Assembly: GCA_026874595.1 (NCBI GenBank)
Contig: CM049309.1
Span: 70,662,926 to 70,726,925, forward strand
Source of the DNA: Sipunculus nudus
Taxonomy: Eukaryota > Annelida > Sipuncula > Golfingiida > Sipunculidae
Direction: 5' to 3'
Length of the DNA: 64,000 nucleotides
Part shown: piece by piece, positions 51,235 to 63,397 of the stretch
How the letters are laid out: each line of letters opens with the position of its first letter
How positions within the stretch are numbered: the stretch's first letter is position 1
Program-made: the position numbers and the translations under genes
Notes under the pieces: model-generated
Told to the model about the DNA's origin: nothing
The model's input: only the letters and a program-made list of their open reading frames with translations
Database searches by the model: none

Positions 51235-53722
51235 TAAGTATATCATAATTTTGAATGGTATCATACTTAATTTGCTAAAAAAAAACAAACTTTCATGTCA
51301 TTCCGTATTCTGCTCCACCAACAATATTTGCCTTTACCCAGCCCTTTGATCTGGGTGGTCAATCGCTTGTTGAACTAAATTTTGGACACTCACGTGTCCT
51401 CCTGCCTGGCCCAAGCTAAGAAATAAGTAAACCTTGTAGGGGTATTACAGACAAGGTTGCATGTACTTTGTACCTGACCCTGGAGTCACTGTTTACACTC
51501 TGGGTATGTGGCCCCTGACTCAGGGGGAGTTCCTTTGTAAAACAATAAATAGCATTGCAAACAAGACCACGCCTTCGTAAACAATACAAGACATGCTGCA
51601 GGGTTAGACATTGTTGTTTTTTTCCTACTTGCAAGCTAGGCAATTAGCTGATAAAATTCACATGGCCAAGTGTGTTACACCTACCTGAATTAAATTGGTA
51701 AAATTTGAGTAAGGACTAACACAGTTATTGTTCTTTCTTCTTAAGGGGTTTACAGATCTTTGGAGATAAAAATCATTATATTCAAGGAAGTGACAGGTTG
51801 TTTTATGAACTGTCTACTGAAGTGACAGGGTCCAATGACACTAATCAGATGAAAAATGATCACTTTTTAAATGTTGAATGAGGGATTGATCCTGACACAG
51901 GAATCTACTTCCTTGTGCCTGCCTGAATCCCTGCCTGGGACAGTTGGGTAGTGCTAAATGTTGAACCCTGTGGCACAATCCTGTGCTGCCTTCGAGTTTT
52001 CTGCTGCTGCAAAGGATGCTCAGGTTTGGGAGTTAAACTTACATCCACCATCCACTTCAAATCAGCGGGGCCGTAGTTTAGCGTTTTTTTAAGGGTTTCA
52101 CGTGGTTCCCTTTTCATGGTCAATCTTTATAGTATATACATGTATATACAATCATTAAATTTATATTTATGACTATGACTTTAATTAACTGAAATGTTTC
52201 ATAATTGGCTGAATTCAACACAAAGATCTGAAAGACCAGTCCCCTTGTGCAGTTGACGTAAGGTTGAACTGTGATAGGCTTAGCTGTGCCGGCATGGGCA
52301 GGGTTGCTTGACCCGTGATGGGAGGCAGTAATTGTATAATAAAATTAAGCTTAGACAAGCCAGAGCCCAGCCTCGCCTATTAGTTTATGTGTTAAAAAAG
52401 AACCTGTGACTACTTCACTGTGCAAACAGTTTGTGTAGGGAGAACACTGTTGATGAGAGTATGTTTACAAGTCATTAATTATTGTTAATTAACGAGTGAA
52501 ACTGTGCACGCCGGTTAACCTCTTTGATGTGGAATCAAAGAGTCATGTTTTTACCACCTTAATGAATTGACCATATCTCGAAAACTGTCCCCCTTTTTCC
52601 ACCAAAATAAATGGACATCACTGCAGTGCTATAAAGAAAAGGTCGTCCCAATAGTGACTCATAATCAAATGACCGCCAGACCCACGTGTGCAACTCAAAT
52701 GTGTACGAATCTTCCAAAGAACTAACAAGCGCATTGCCTGACTGGATCGAGCCCTAGCATCGGCAAGTGACATCTAGGGGAGTTTGTTCCAATAAAAATT
52801 TAATGAAACAAAGTAAAACACTTTTGAAAGAGATTTTATTGGCACAAGCCATGAATCAAACTATATATATGTATGTTCCTGTTACAATATGTGGTCAACA
52901 AGAATGCCTTGTAATTTGAGGTAGACTGATCAGAACTGTCACCACCCATCAGTATCCTACGATATCATTGCTCATACTGAGTCAGTATTCCTAACCATGC
53001 GGTTTCTATTTTGGCTCTTTTGGCGAAAGCGAATATTGCAAATTTGAAGCCACCTCAAATAAGAAGACGACCATAGTATATGAATCTTTTATAGCTGGGG
53101 GGGCCAACCCGGGCCGTATGTTTTACAGATAAGCATTTCAGAGACAGATTTTTTTTACCACAGCCATTTAAAAGCTGATATAAATCATGTACATGATAAA
53201 AATCATGTACATAGCATAATTCCCTAGAGTTCCTGCTCTGGCTTACCCCTGCTGTTTGTAACAATGTTTCACCAAAGTATTAAAAAGCATTTTGACTTAT
53301 CTGTGTCAACATTTGTGTGTGTGTGTGAGGGAGGGGGGGGATGAGAGACTCAAAAGGTATTGTGAAAAGCATTTTGAGAGATTATTCCTGATAGTTCAAG
53401 GCCAGAAATTGGCATTTCCAAGGTTTGATGCATAACAGTGATCTAGTACCACCTCAGTCAGTTTACTGTTATAATACAGATTATATAGAATATATACAAA
53501 AAAGAGCATTACTTTGACACAAGAATTAGAAATAAACTTGAGCATGCTGAGCAGGCCCTTCTGGCTTCATGGGACCATCTTCATCTGTTATGTATGCCCA
53601 TATTTAATGGATATGAAAAAATATAGGTTGATCCACAAACTATCTTTTAAAAAATCTTTTAAATCTGTTTATTCTTTCTTATTTTTTTCTATTCATTGCA
53701 TGTTTTTAAAAACCTTTAAATA
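50037..53722. other. Intergenic stretch with one weak open frame
   Basis: A minus-strand frame at 51905-52123 (72 codons from MTMKREPRETLKKTLNYGPA, ending GIQAGTRK) has a composition somewhat like a protein, but no homologue I recognise and no clear splice sites. Otherwise there is a TA microsatellite and a GT run near 53315. A GC-richer patch lies at 52500-52760. Confidence 0.35.
51190..51230 (+). repeat. TA dinucleotide microsatellite
   Basis: About 20 TA units within a wider AT-rich stretch. Confidence 0.95.
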
Positions 53723-53727
53723 AGTTT

Positions 53728-54106
53728 CAGTGTTCAAAATACTCGGTGCCTAGGTGCACAGATGCACCAAAAAAGAGTTTTGCGCACCCACTGTATCAAT
53801 GCAATATAATGACATATAAACACTAAAACGTTACATCACACTAGATTCTACATGTATATAGATTCAGTGGTCAGAGCTTTTCTTTAGATGGATATTATTC
53901 AAGGTTCCATTCTGACCAGGTTTACACCCATAGCATTTTTTTACTGCACTGAAATATGTGTATAAATTATAGTATATCTCATCTGTAATAAAAATAACTG
54001 TTATGACATTGATGTATTTGTGCACCTTGAAATTACTTCTTGCACCTAGTTGTATTGGCTGTGGTGCACAGGTGCACCTTACCATAAAAAAGTATTTTGT
54101 ACACTG
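53728..54106. mobile_element. Small hAT-like element, 5-bp duplication
   Basis: The left end is CAGTGTTCAAAATACT; the complement of the right end is CAGTGTACAAAATACT. AGTTT flanks both sides (53723-53727 and 54107-54111). The 379 bp include sub-terminal GGTGCACAG/GTGCACC motifs near both ends. No coding capacity I can support. Confidence 0.7.
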
Positions 54107-54111
54107 AGTTT

Positions 54112-55599
54112 ATCTTTTTGCTGAAAACTTTGAGCTTCAAGGCCACTGGGTTTGCTGAGTAGCCAGACACTTTCAGCATTCTCTCTTAAAGCCATGGCTT
54201 AAGTAAATTTATGTCAGTAACCCAGTTTATAAGGATTAAAATGTTGTATCAGCTCATTATGAGCACTCCAGCAAAAGAGGATGAAACAGTTAATTCAAAC
54301 TTATTACATGTATTTTGCAACTTTCTGGATGTTTCTTCATGAAGTGACAGCCCTGGATGGTGTCTTTTAGTATTAGCTTACTTGTTACATGTATTTTATC
54401 TTATTTATAGTACCAAAACTACCAATTACTAACATCATCCAATCAACCTCTTTCAAAAAGTGTCCCTGTTTCTATCAGTCTTTAGTCAGGATGATGAAAC
54501 AAAGTAGAATGCTTTCTTAGATATTAAATTAATTGTTTAACTCAACCTCTTTGCAGTGTATGGTGCTGGTTTAATTTGGTAATACATGTATAAATAATTG
54601 CTGCAGGACCTGGTTGAGTCACTGGCAGGTAATCTTTAGCATTAAACTGACATAGTAATTTATAAATATCTCCAAATATCAGAGGGTGCCTCATGATGGA
54701 ACAGATGATACTTATATTAAATGTTCAGGAAAAATGATACTAATATTAAACAGAAGGTTTTACTTTTTCAGTTATTTTACTTCAGCAGCAGAATTTATAC
54801 CTTTAGAACTAACTTTAAATTGTACATTAGCATTACTAAATACACCACCACTTTAAGAGTGGTCTTTCTGGCCAGGACTTCAGACTGTATTTCAACTTTT
54901 CAGTTCCAGTTAATACATGTTTACACTGACAGCATGCCTCCTGGGTTCTGTGTACATCTTACTTGATGTGACTAGGATAATCTAAGAATCTCAGTTGGTG
55001 TCAGCACTCTAGTTGAATATGTAGCTGTAAAAAAGATCACACAGCACTTGCTTAATGCTAATTGCCTTTGCAAGTTTTTTCATCGTCATCTGGTGATGGC
55101 CAAGGTACACTGACATTGTTCATTTCTCTTTGTGTATTAATGAAGTAAAACACAGATAAAGTCTACATGTCCTAATCAGATAAAGAAATAGACAATTAGT
55201 GCTGATTAATGTGCAACAGAGTATTAATACAAAAGCCAGATGTCCTGTCTTTGTATATTAAATGAATAAATTATATGGGTAGCAAGTAGTATATTTTTAA
55301 CCTTTATTATGAAATATACATATCAGCTAGAATCTAGTTTAAAAATACATGTAAATGGATATACTGACAATAAAAAAAACCAATGTTGATATATGTATGT
55401 CAGAAATATCATCACTTATGCCCCTACTTGATTTAATAGAGTACATGAGTAAATTGCATGTAGGACAAGTTGTGTTCTTATTTAAAAAAAAAATTATTGC
55501 AGATACTACACACATATTTTTATATGTATATAACACCAAAAAAAGGATACCTGCACTCATACAGACATACAACAGGTGTCACACACTATAATTTACACA
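54112..55599. other. Intergenic stretch, nothing recognised
   Basis: AT-rich, no supported exon; lies upstream of the unknown plus-strand gene. Confidence 0.5.
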
Positions 55600-55947
55600 A
55601 GATGTTTTCCAAACCTGTGTATCACGTTTGCAAATGAAACTTGCGTCAACCTTATGCAGGGTTTGCCGCCTCTGGCAAGTAGTTAGTGTACATGTCAACT
55701 ACGCCCTTGCCTAATGGTTGAAAAGCAAGAAAATAAACAAGTGTACAAGAGATTGGTAGGTGTGACACAGTGAAGGAGCGCGTTTACACAACACGGCTGT
55801 CTGTGGTACACTTTTGTAAAGAACTCCACCCTGCTAACTCCCCTTCCATGCTGAATCTGACTGTCGGTGTTTAAGGTCCACAAACAGGCCCGGCAAACAT
55901 GATTCTCAAATACTCTGCCACGAAATGTCTCGCCTGACGCTTTCATC
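55600..55947 (+). other. Possible 5'UTR exon/promoter of the unknown gene at 56.8-60 kb
   Basis: A locally GC-richer segment ends in a strong donor, ATC/GTAAGT at 55948. Frames in it are closed: the last ATG gives only MILKYSATKCLA before a stop. It therefore fits an untranslated first exon about 0.8 kb before the first coding exon. The 5' limit is a guess. No TATA box was identified. Confidence 0.35.
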
Positions 55948-56758
55948 GTAAGTGCAGTTCCGATGTGGACCCTTGGACAGGAGTGATGTAAAAATACAGG
56001 TGTTATCTGTTAACTGATGCTCCTGAAATGTTTAATAATATTTACCATTGTGGGATTATTCGATGGCAGAACTACAAAGACCTCACATTGAAGAGGAATA
56101 TGGAAATCCTTGAATTTTTTTCCATATGAGTGTGATGTGTAATGCAAGTAAAATATACATTCATCGAACTGGTGAATTTTCAGTGGGGAAACTTATCCAT
56201 ATACCTGTCACTTTGGAATTAAAGGAAAAGCTAGATCCTTTCTGTGAAAAACTTTAATATTATCATTTCTTAATGGAAAAGTAATTTTCATGTTTTATCA
56301 GTATCTATTTGGATTTTCCATGAAGAAACTGATGTCATATTAGTGCTACATAATATATTAGTGCTTGTAGTAGCAGATGGATTGAAATACTCAGTGCTAT
56401 CATCTCGAAAATACTGTTTACACAAAGCATAAAATAAAGTTGCATACATTCTTTTATTCTCAATTCTGGATACTTCATATCTGAGATCTGTACAGGAATA
56501 CCTGGATCCCTAGTGTATAATATAGATCAAAAGATGTTTGAAGAAAGTACAAAATATACTAAAATAACAATACATTTGTGGAATTAGACGGGGAAACCAA
56601 AGAAGTCAGTGTGGTGCAGGAGTTTGGATACAAAGAATCTTACTATAGAAAATCAAGTTTCATACCTGAAGTAAGGGTATGTTTTATATACCGGTATATT
56701 AAAAGGATAGCTTCAGTGAGTGATATAGATATCAGATACAAGGATTACTGGTACTTGC

Positions 56759-56875
56759 ATGGCTCCTATACCAGTGAGTGTGACATCGCAGAATGATGAT
56801 GATGATGATGATCTGATTCAGCCTGTTGAACAAGGTGCTGCAGGACAGAAAAAGGATCCCAAAAATAAATTTCAG
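56759..56875 (+). CDS. Unknown gene, first coding exon
   Basis: ATG 56759 opens 39 codons, beginning MAPIPVSVTSQN, then six Asp residues from a GAT run, then a polar Lys/Gln-rich tail ending NKFQ. The exon closes at a donor, CAG/GTATAT. It ends in phase 0 and joins in phase to the exon at 58698. The acidic low-complexity N-terminus suggests a disordered, cytosolic or nuclear start; there is no signal peptide. I do not recognise the family. An upstream segment at 56578-56670 also ends in a donor (GAA/GTAAGG), but I found no in-frame way to join it. Confidence 0.5.
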
Positions 56876-58697
56876 GTATATGCCTTCATTAATTAAGTGA
56901 TACTCCAGGTTATCATGTATATGATAAGGGTAGATATATTATAAAAATATAGCATTGCCACTGGTAATGCAAACTGCAACACCTGTTCATTGTAACATTT
57001 TGTTTTAATGAGGAACATATTGTTGTATACTTGTAAATTATTTTAGCTATTTAATTCAACAAAGACCATCAAATAACCATTATACAGATGGAACAGTATA
57101 CAATTAAGGAACAATAAATACATTTAGTTTTTTAAGTTTCAAAGAATATTGGTTCAATTAATTTCATGTAATCATGTACATAAACAAGCAAACAAACAAA
57201 CACACACACACACACAAGAACTAGCAAATGATGATGGAAACATAACCTTCATGACAGAGATAATAAAAATTCATTTCCAATACAAGAATGAGATGAGAAA
57301 AAGTAAAAGGAATCAAGATGATTGTGTTTACTTAATTATATTGGTAAATACTGCAACTAATATATCAGTATTTTTCTTTGCTTGAGGAATATTATTTATC
57401 CCTCATCTGTAAATTTGTCAAAAATGAAAGAAATATAATTATTTATTAGCTTCCAAGTCAATTCTTATACTTGAATGGACTTAATATGTAGTCAAAATTG
57501 AAGAAATCATTATAAATTATAAATAAAATTCATTATTCACATGCTGGAGATATTTTTGATATAGTCTCACTGAAGAATTTTATATACCCAAGAGAATGTA
57601 AAGTATTTCAGGACAAATTTTCCCTGGTAAAATACCATAAAGTTGCATTTCTTTTATATGTAGAATGCTGAGTAGTTCAAATATGTCACAGTGATAAAAT
57701 AAGTCATACATAAAATGGCATGGCTTGCTTTTATACTCAGAAAATTATATTATAACTACCCATAACAGGGCAATAAAAGCCTTGTCATAGAAGTATATTA
57801 TATGGATATATTCAATTGGTGGGACATAACAGGCTTGAGCATCATGTAGAATGTAGTCATGAATGGTGATCCTCTCAAGGATACATAAAATCACAAACCC
57901 ACATAATGACCGACACACCCAAGTGTACTGAATGAGTCAGAATCATATTTCAGATATATCAAGGAATTTTTATTATATCAAGGTATACTTCTTCCATGTC
58001 AAAGTATACTTATGTGTTGTTGATTTAGCATGAAAAGGTTAAATATTATCTGGTGCCCTTATTGCTTCCTGATTTATTAAAAATGTGGGAAATTATTGTC
58101 CGCCTTATGGTTTGTGTTGGTATGGGTTTTATGCGATAGTTTTAGAATGTTCTTTGAAATAACTTCTGCCTTAATTATATATGCAAATGTTTCGCTAGTT
58201 TTGTGCAAAATAAAAATATATCAAGTAGAAATTTATTTTGCAACTCTTTTGCAATGTTGATGCCATTGGACAGTGGAGGGAATATTTCCCCTCCAGGTTG
58301 ACAACTTATATTTTCCTAAGTTATTAAGAAGACTTTCCATGTCTGTGGTTGCGAGAGTTGTTTACAAGACAAAATGATGTCACAAATATGTCAGAGGTGC
58401 ATTGACTGATGTCATCCGCTTGAATGGCTTGTTTATTATCTCATTTCTCTGGTTAAAAGTTGTTTCAGTCTTTATGAACTGTGTTGTTATATTTTAGATT
58501 ATTTGTCTCACACACATGGGTTTCCTTTAATTACTTAATAGACCTTTAATACCTTTAATAGACTTATATTTCTACTCTACCTTGTGCATAACAAAGTGCG
58601 AGAAATGTTAATCCTGAATCAACAAAACTTGTAAAATCTAATTTAGAATTTGATTCCATGTAAAACTTCCCTTTACACAAATCTTGTTTGTCACCAG
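56876..58697 (+). other. First coding-region intron of the unknown gene
   Basis: Donor GTATAT at 56876 and acceptor TCACCAG ending 58697. It contains a CAAACAAACAAACACACACA tract near 57190. No nested gene seen. Confidence 0.5.
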
Positions 58698-58850
58698 AGC
58701 ACAAGTTCCCTGCCGAAGTCCACTAAACAGCAAGAAAACTCGTCCAAGTCCAGAGTAAGGCGGCCGCTCAACACCACACAACTGTACCCTCCAGACTACC
58801 ATGTGGACCCGACCAGACTCCTTAATGGATATATAGAAAAAGAAATTAAG
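58698..58850 (+). CDS. Unknown gene, second coding exon
   Basis: Acceptor TCACCAG ends at 58697 and donor AAG/GTGAGC begins at 58851; 51 codons in phase 0. The first half is Ser/Lys/Gln-rich (STSSLPKSTKQQENSSKS). The second half reads like a folded, conserved segment (LYPPDYHVDPTRLLNGYIEK then EIK). Base composition is higher in GC than the neighbourhood, as expected for coding DNA. The last 35 bases and the donor are the source of the tandem array filling the next intron. I do not recognise the protein. Confidence 0.6.
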
Positions 58851-59935
58851 GTGAGCCATGTTTACACAAATACCTTAATAAGGTGTTAAGGTAAGTAATA
58901 TATTTCAAGAGTCCTTAATGGATATATAGAAAAAGAAAATAAGGTGAGCCATGTTTACTCAAATACCTTAATAAGGTGTTAAGGTAAGTAATATATTTCA
59001 AGAGTCCTTAATGGATATATAGAAAAAGAAATATGGTGAGCCATGTTAACACAAACACCTTAATGGATTTATAGAAAAAGAAATTAAGGTGAGCCATGTT
59101 TACACAAACACCTTAATAAGGTGTTAAGGTAAGTAATATAAGTCAAGAGTCCTTAATGGATATATAGAAAAAGAAATTAAGGTGAGCCATGTTTACACAA
59201 ACCCCTTAATAAGGTGGTTAGGTAAGAAATAAATGTCAAGAGTCCTTAATGGATATATAGAAGCAGAAATTTAAAGACAAGTCATTGATACCAAGACTTC
59301 TTAATAGAAATATAGAAAAACAAATTTTGAAGAGAAGTCATTGATACTCAGATTCCTTAATGGATATATAGAAAACAAATTTTAAATTTAAGAGAAGTCA
59401 TTGATACAAAGACTCCTTAATGGAAATATAGAAAAACAATTTTTAAAGTGAAGTCATTGATACAAAGACCCATTAATGGATATATAAAAAAAAAAATTTT
59501 AAAGACAAGTCATTGATACTATGACTCCTGAATGGATATATAGGAAAACAAACTTTAAAGACAAGTAATTGATACTAAGACTCCATAATGGATATAAAGA
59601 AAAAAAATTTGAAGACAAATCATTGATACTCAGACTCCTTAATGGATATATAAAAAAATTTTAAAGAGAAGTGATTTATTCCGAGACTCCTTGATGGATA
59701 TATATATATATATATATAAAATTTAAAGAAAAGTCATTGTTACTATGACTCCTTAATGGATATATAGAAAAACCAATTTTAAAGAGGTCCTTGGTACTAA
59801 GGAGTACTGGACATATAGAAAAAAATAAGGCAAATCATAGGTACCTAGACTTCACAGAAAATGATACAAAAATCTCTAAACTCACTGATAGAATCACAGT
59901 AAAGGAAATTAAACTGACTCCTTAATGGACATCAA
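58821..59935 (+). repeat. Tandem array derived from an exon end and its splice donor
   Basis: The motif CTTAATGGATATATAGAAAA recurs about 16 times, near 58821 (inside the exon), 58914, 59007, 59059, 59152, 59245, 59300, 59356, 59416, 59471, 59528, 59584, 59638, 59690, 59752 and 59919. Spacing is 93 bp in the first part, with one 52-bp step, and mostly 52-62 bp later. The early copies also carry AAGGTGAGCC, the exon's donor. The array fills the intron 58851-59936. Confidence 0.85.
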
Positions 59936-59936
59936 G

Positions 59937-60047
59937 ATAGATACAGCTGGACTTCTCCAAGTACTGGACAGACCTTCAGCAGAAGCCAAACACAACAACT
60001 GCATGATCACAAAAAAGGCCAGACCTGCAAAATTTACATATTTAACA
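59937..60047 (+). CDS. Unknown gene, third coding exon
   Basis: 37 codons in phase 0 from IDTAGLLQVLDRPSAEAK to the end ARPAKFTYLT, then a donor GTAAGT at 60048. The frame is closed just upstream by TAA, so an acceptor is needed. The nearest AG (ATCAAG, ending 59936) fits the phase but lacks a pyrimidine tract, because the repeat array runs up to it. The sequence looks coding, but the 5' edge is uncertain. The following exon was not found; 60242-60436 is open in frame but has no clear splice sites. Confidence 0.45.
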
Positions 60048-60497
60048 GTAAGTTTGTTGCCCATGAGGGAGCAAGTGTGTCCTTGATTTAGAGTGGCCTG
60101 TGAGGGAGCACGTGTATGTCCTTGATTTAGACTGCAATCAAAGCCAAGCAGTCTGGGTGAATGGCTATTGACTTTAAAAAATCTCAAACCTCTAGTTTCC
60201 TTGGTAACCTTTGTCTCTGACCTGTTTAGGAAGTATAAACTATGTGGCAAAGAGGTGTCCATTACGTATGCAGACAGTCCTCACATAATTTAGTCCTGTT
60301 CAAGGCCAGAAAAAACTTCCAGGGGTACCAAGGTGCAGGGAAAGCTATCTGTACTGAAGGAATCAGGCTGATGCTCTCAGCTGATGCAGTATGGGGAGAT
60401 AGAACCACAGCCTACAGAAACCTACTTGATAAGTGAAAGCACCCTACCTCACACAGCATATAGTGTGCACTGCCAAAAGTAATTTTCTTTAAAAGAT

Positions 60498-60589
60498 AAA
60501 TTTTCTTGCCCCACTCCCTCTGATTTCTTACTGTAAGAAAAAAATATCTTATGGCCTGATATTTTCTAGGGAGTGGGGCAAGAAAATTT
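60498..60589. repeat. 22-bp perfect inverted repeat around 48 bases
   Basis: 60498-60519 (core TTCTTGCCCCACTCCCT) is the exact inverse of 60568-60589 (core AGGGAGTGGGGCAAGAA). Related TTTTTCTTGCC and TCTGATAAGATTTTTT phrases recur at 60600-60636 and 63300-63400, so this is probably a further repeat flanking the family C elements. Confidence 0.75.
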
Positions 60590-60636
60590 TCTTGTTTAAT
60601 ATGGGAAAGAAAGTTTTTTCTTCTGATAAGATTTTT

Positions 60637-63284
60637 TAGCTCAGCTGACTATAAGTCATCTGAGCTATAGTCGTGGTCCATTGTCCGTCGTCCGTCCGTC
60701 TGTCCGTCCGTCCGTCCGTCCGTCCGTCCGTCCGTCCGTCCGTCCGTAGATGTGGCACGTTTTGAAACCGTAAGACCTAGGAATCCAAAATTCAGCATAA
60801 TGTTAGATGTCCCCAAGATCTCCTACCAAGCCGAAAACTGGGTCTTTTCAACTTCCTTCCTTTGAGAAATTAAGGAAAAACCTCAATTTTTTATTAAAAA
60901 CCTATTTTCACACTTCAGGACTGCCTAATATCAAAACAACTCATCTGTTTTTCCTCATATTTACCATAAATATTCCTCTATATAGTTCCTATGTACATTC
61001 AAGAAAATTTGTCTGTATTATATAATTTAAAAAAGTTATGGACCCAAACATAATGCATTTTTTAAAAAATCAGGAAAGATATTTGATCACTTAACACAAA
61101 ACATGTTAAAGCTATGGACCTTTTTTCCAGTAATATAACTTTAATTAATCAAAATTAAATTTTATACCCAAAATAAGATGAAAATCTTTTAAATTTTTTA
61201 AAATATTAATAAAAATAAAAAATTGGTACCTTAAATTTTGCCCAACTTTGACCATGGCACGTTTTTTTCATGTAAGTACTGTGGATTTAATTTTCACAGC
61301 ATGTTTTTGTTAGCTTTTCAACTGTTAACAGCAAAAATTTGAAACCAGTTGATCAAAAACTGTAGATTTTATTCAAGTTTTCAAGCACCATGTAACATAT
61401 TGTTTACATCAAGCTAGTGTTATGCAGTTTGCAAGAGCTCAGCTCCCCAGCTTCAGCTCTTAGTTCCTTAAATTCGGCATACAGTTAGATGTCTCCAAAA
61501 TCCCCTACCATGCCAAGAATTTAGTCACTAGGACTTAATACCTTCAAGATATTAATGAAAAACTTCATTTTTCCATTAAAAACCCATTGTTACACTTCAC
61601 GACTGCCTAATATCAAAACTACTGATCTGACTTTAATCATAAATAATGTACATATTTTTCATTCTCTATGCACATGCCAGAATGATGTCAGTATTGGGTA
61701 ATTGTTTTCAGTTATGGGCCCAAACATAATGCACTTTGTAAAAAATCAAGAAATATATTTACTCCCTTAACAAGGGGATTGCTGAAGCTAGAGATTTTTT
61801 GTCAGGGATGTAACATTATTTAATCAAGATTCAATTGAATACCCAAAATTAGTTATGAATTTTTCAAATTTTATAAGTTATTAGTATAAATGTAAAATTA
61901 GTAACTTAAATTTTACCCAACTTTGACCATGGCATGTTTTTTCCTGTGAGCACTGTTGATATAATTTTCATATCATGCACACATAAGGATTTCAGCTTTT
62001 AAGTTTAGAAAGCTGAAAGAAATTGGCCAAAAATTGTAGCTTTTATTAATGTTTTTTTGAGACCCTGTAAGACTTTGGCTCTCTTCAGCCCCTCTTGAGT
62101 CACCTGTATGTTGACCTTGTTGAACTTTCAGCAAATTATGCATGCTTGAGGCGAGGCATACAGGGGAATCCAGGCAGCTTATGGCCAGCCACAGTTGATC
62201 CAGGTGTTCAACCCAACTCATCTAGTAGTTTTAACCAACTACATAACAATAAACAATAAATTAATAAATTTTTATTGGTTTTTAATAAAAAATTAAAGAA
62301 AAATAGAAAAGGAATTTGTTATTTTATAATAACAGGAAATTAACTTGCAGTTACTGATGATATAAGAATCTTGTATTGATGGATAGAATGTCATGTATTC
62401 CAAATAACACCATGCAGTCACCTATGGTATTTTTCAGTTCAATTTTAATGATAAAGAAGTAAATCATATCATTCATTACTAATCATTAGGGATCATATGA
62501 AGGAAATTAATGATAGACAAAGATGCAGTTGATAATATTAATCTAGATTCCTACTGTGTCTAGTGTGTACATTGATGTGAAATTACCGGTAGTCCAAAAT
62601 GAATTTATTACAGTTATTTTTTAATATAAATAAAAGCCATAAAACCAGGTACTTATGATCATTATTTAAATGTGTGAATTTTGTATATTCTGGATTCTCA
62701 ACATCATTGTTTGGTGAAAACTGAATAAACACCAGACATGGTGCAAATGCTTTGCAAATGTATTTAAATACGAATATGATTATGTACTCCATTATAAAAT
62801 TTCTTGCATAAAGAATAGGAATTCAGGTAAAAATGAAAGTATATGAATACCAGTGCAAATACTTTCAAAATGTATTCATGAATGCATTCATGAATATATT
62901 CTTTAATATTATTTTAATAATCATTTCAGTTATATATCATTTTAAAAAATCATATGATTCTCTTATTATTTTTAATAAAAATTATATTTGGGACAATATT
63001 TGTTATTTTTTTTTAATTAATAGTTAAACCCTTATATTATATATTCTTCTTATAAGTTATATGGCCAAGTCAAAATCTGTGTGACAATAGTACTCCATTT
63101 GTTAATAAAATAAATGAAATCAATCCTCTTCCCTGTCTCCAAAGGTACTATCAAAATCATACATAAGCTAAACAACAACAACTCATAATACAGCTTATAT
63201 TTATTACCACACAAAACCAGCATGTCTAAATCATATTTTTTTATCATATATAACAGCTGAGCGTCGTGACCCATAGGTCCCTTG
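60637..63284 (+). mobile_element. Family C Helentron-like element with a 681-bp duplication
   Basis: The 5' hairpin AGCTCAGCTGACTATAAGTC continues with ATCTGAGCTATAG, then a long TCCG run (60692-60746). AATTCNGCATANNGTTAGAT occurs at about 60790 and 61471, giving a period near 681 bp. The 3' end is CAGCTGAGC (63254), GACCCATAGGTC and CTTG (63281-63284), then Ts. Confidence 0.75.
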
Positions 63285-63397
63285 TTTTTTCTTCATATAA
63301 GAACATTTTTCTTGCCATTTGGAAGGAAAGTTTTTATTCTGATAAGATTTTTTTTCTACCGATAAGATAATTTTTCTTGCTAATGTGAAAGAAAGTT

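Noticed and set aside
56578-56670. Open segment with GAA/GTAAGG donor just before the first coding exon
   Set aside because: No ATG or acceptor opens it and no downstream acceptor continues the frame; at most a 5' untranslated piece.
60242-60436. 64-codon plus-strand frame after the third exon of the unknown gene
   Set aside because: No convincing acceptor or donor in phase; several AGs but no pyrimidine tract. Left out as an exon, though not excluded.
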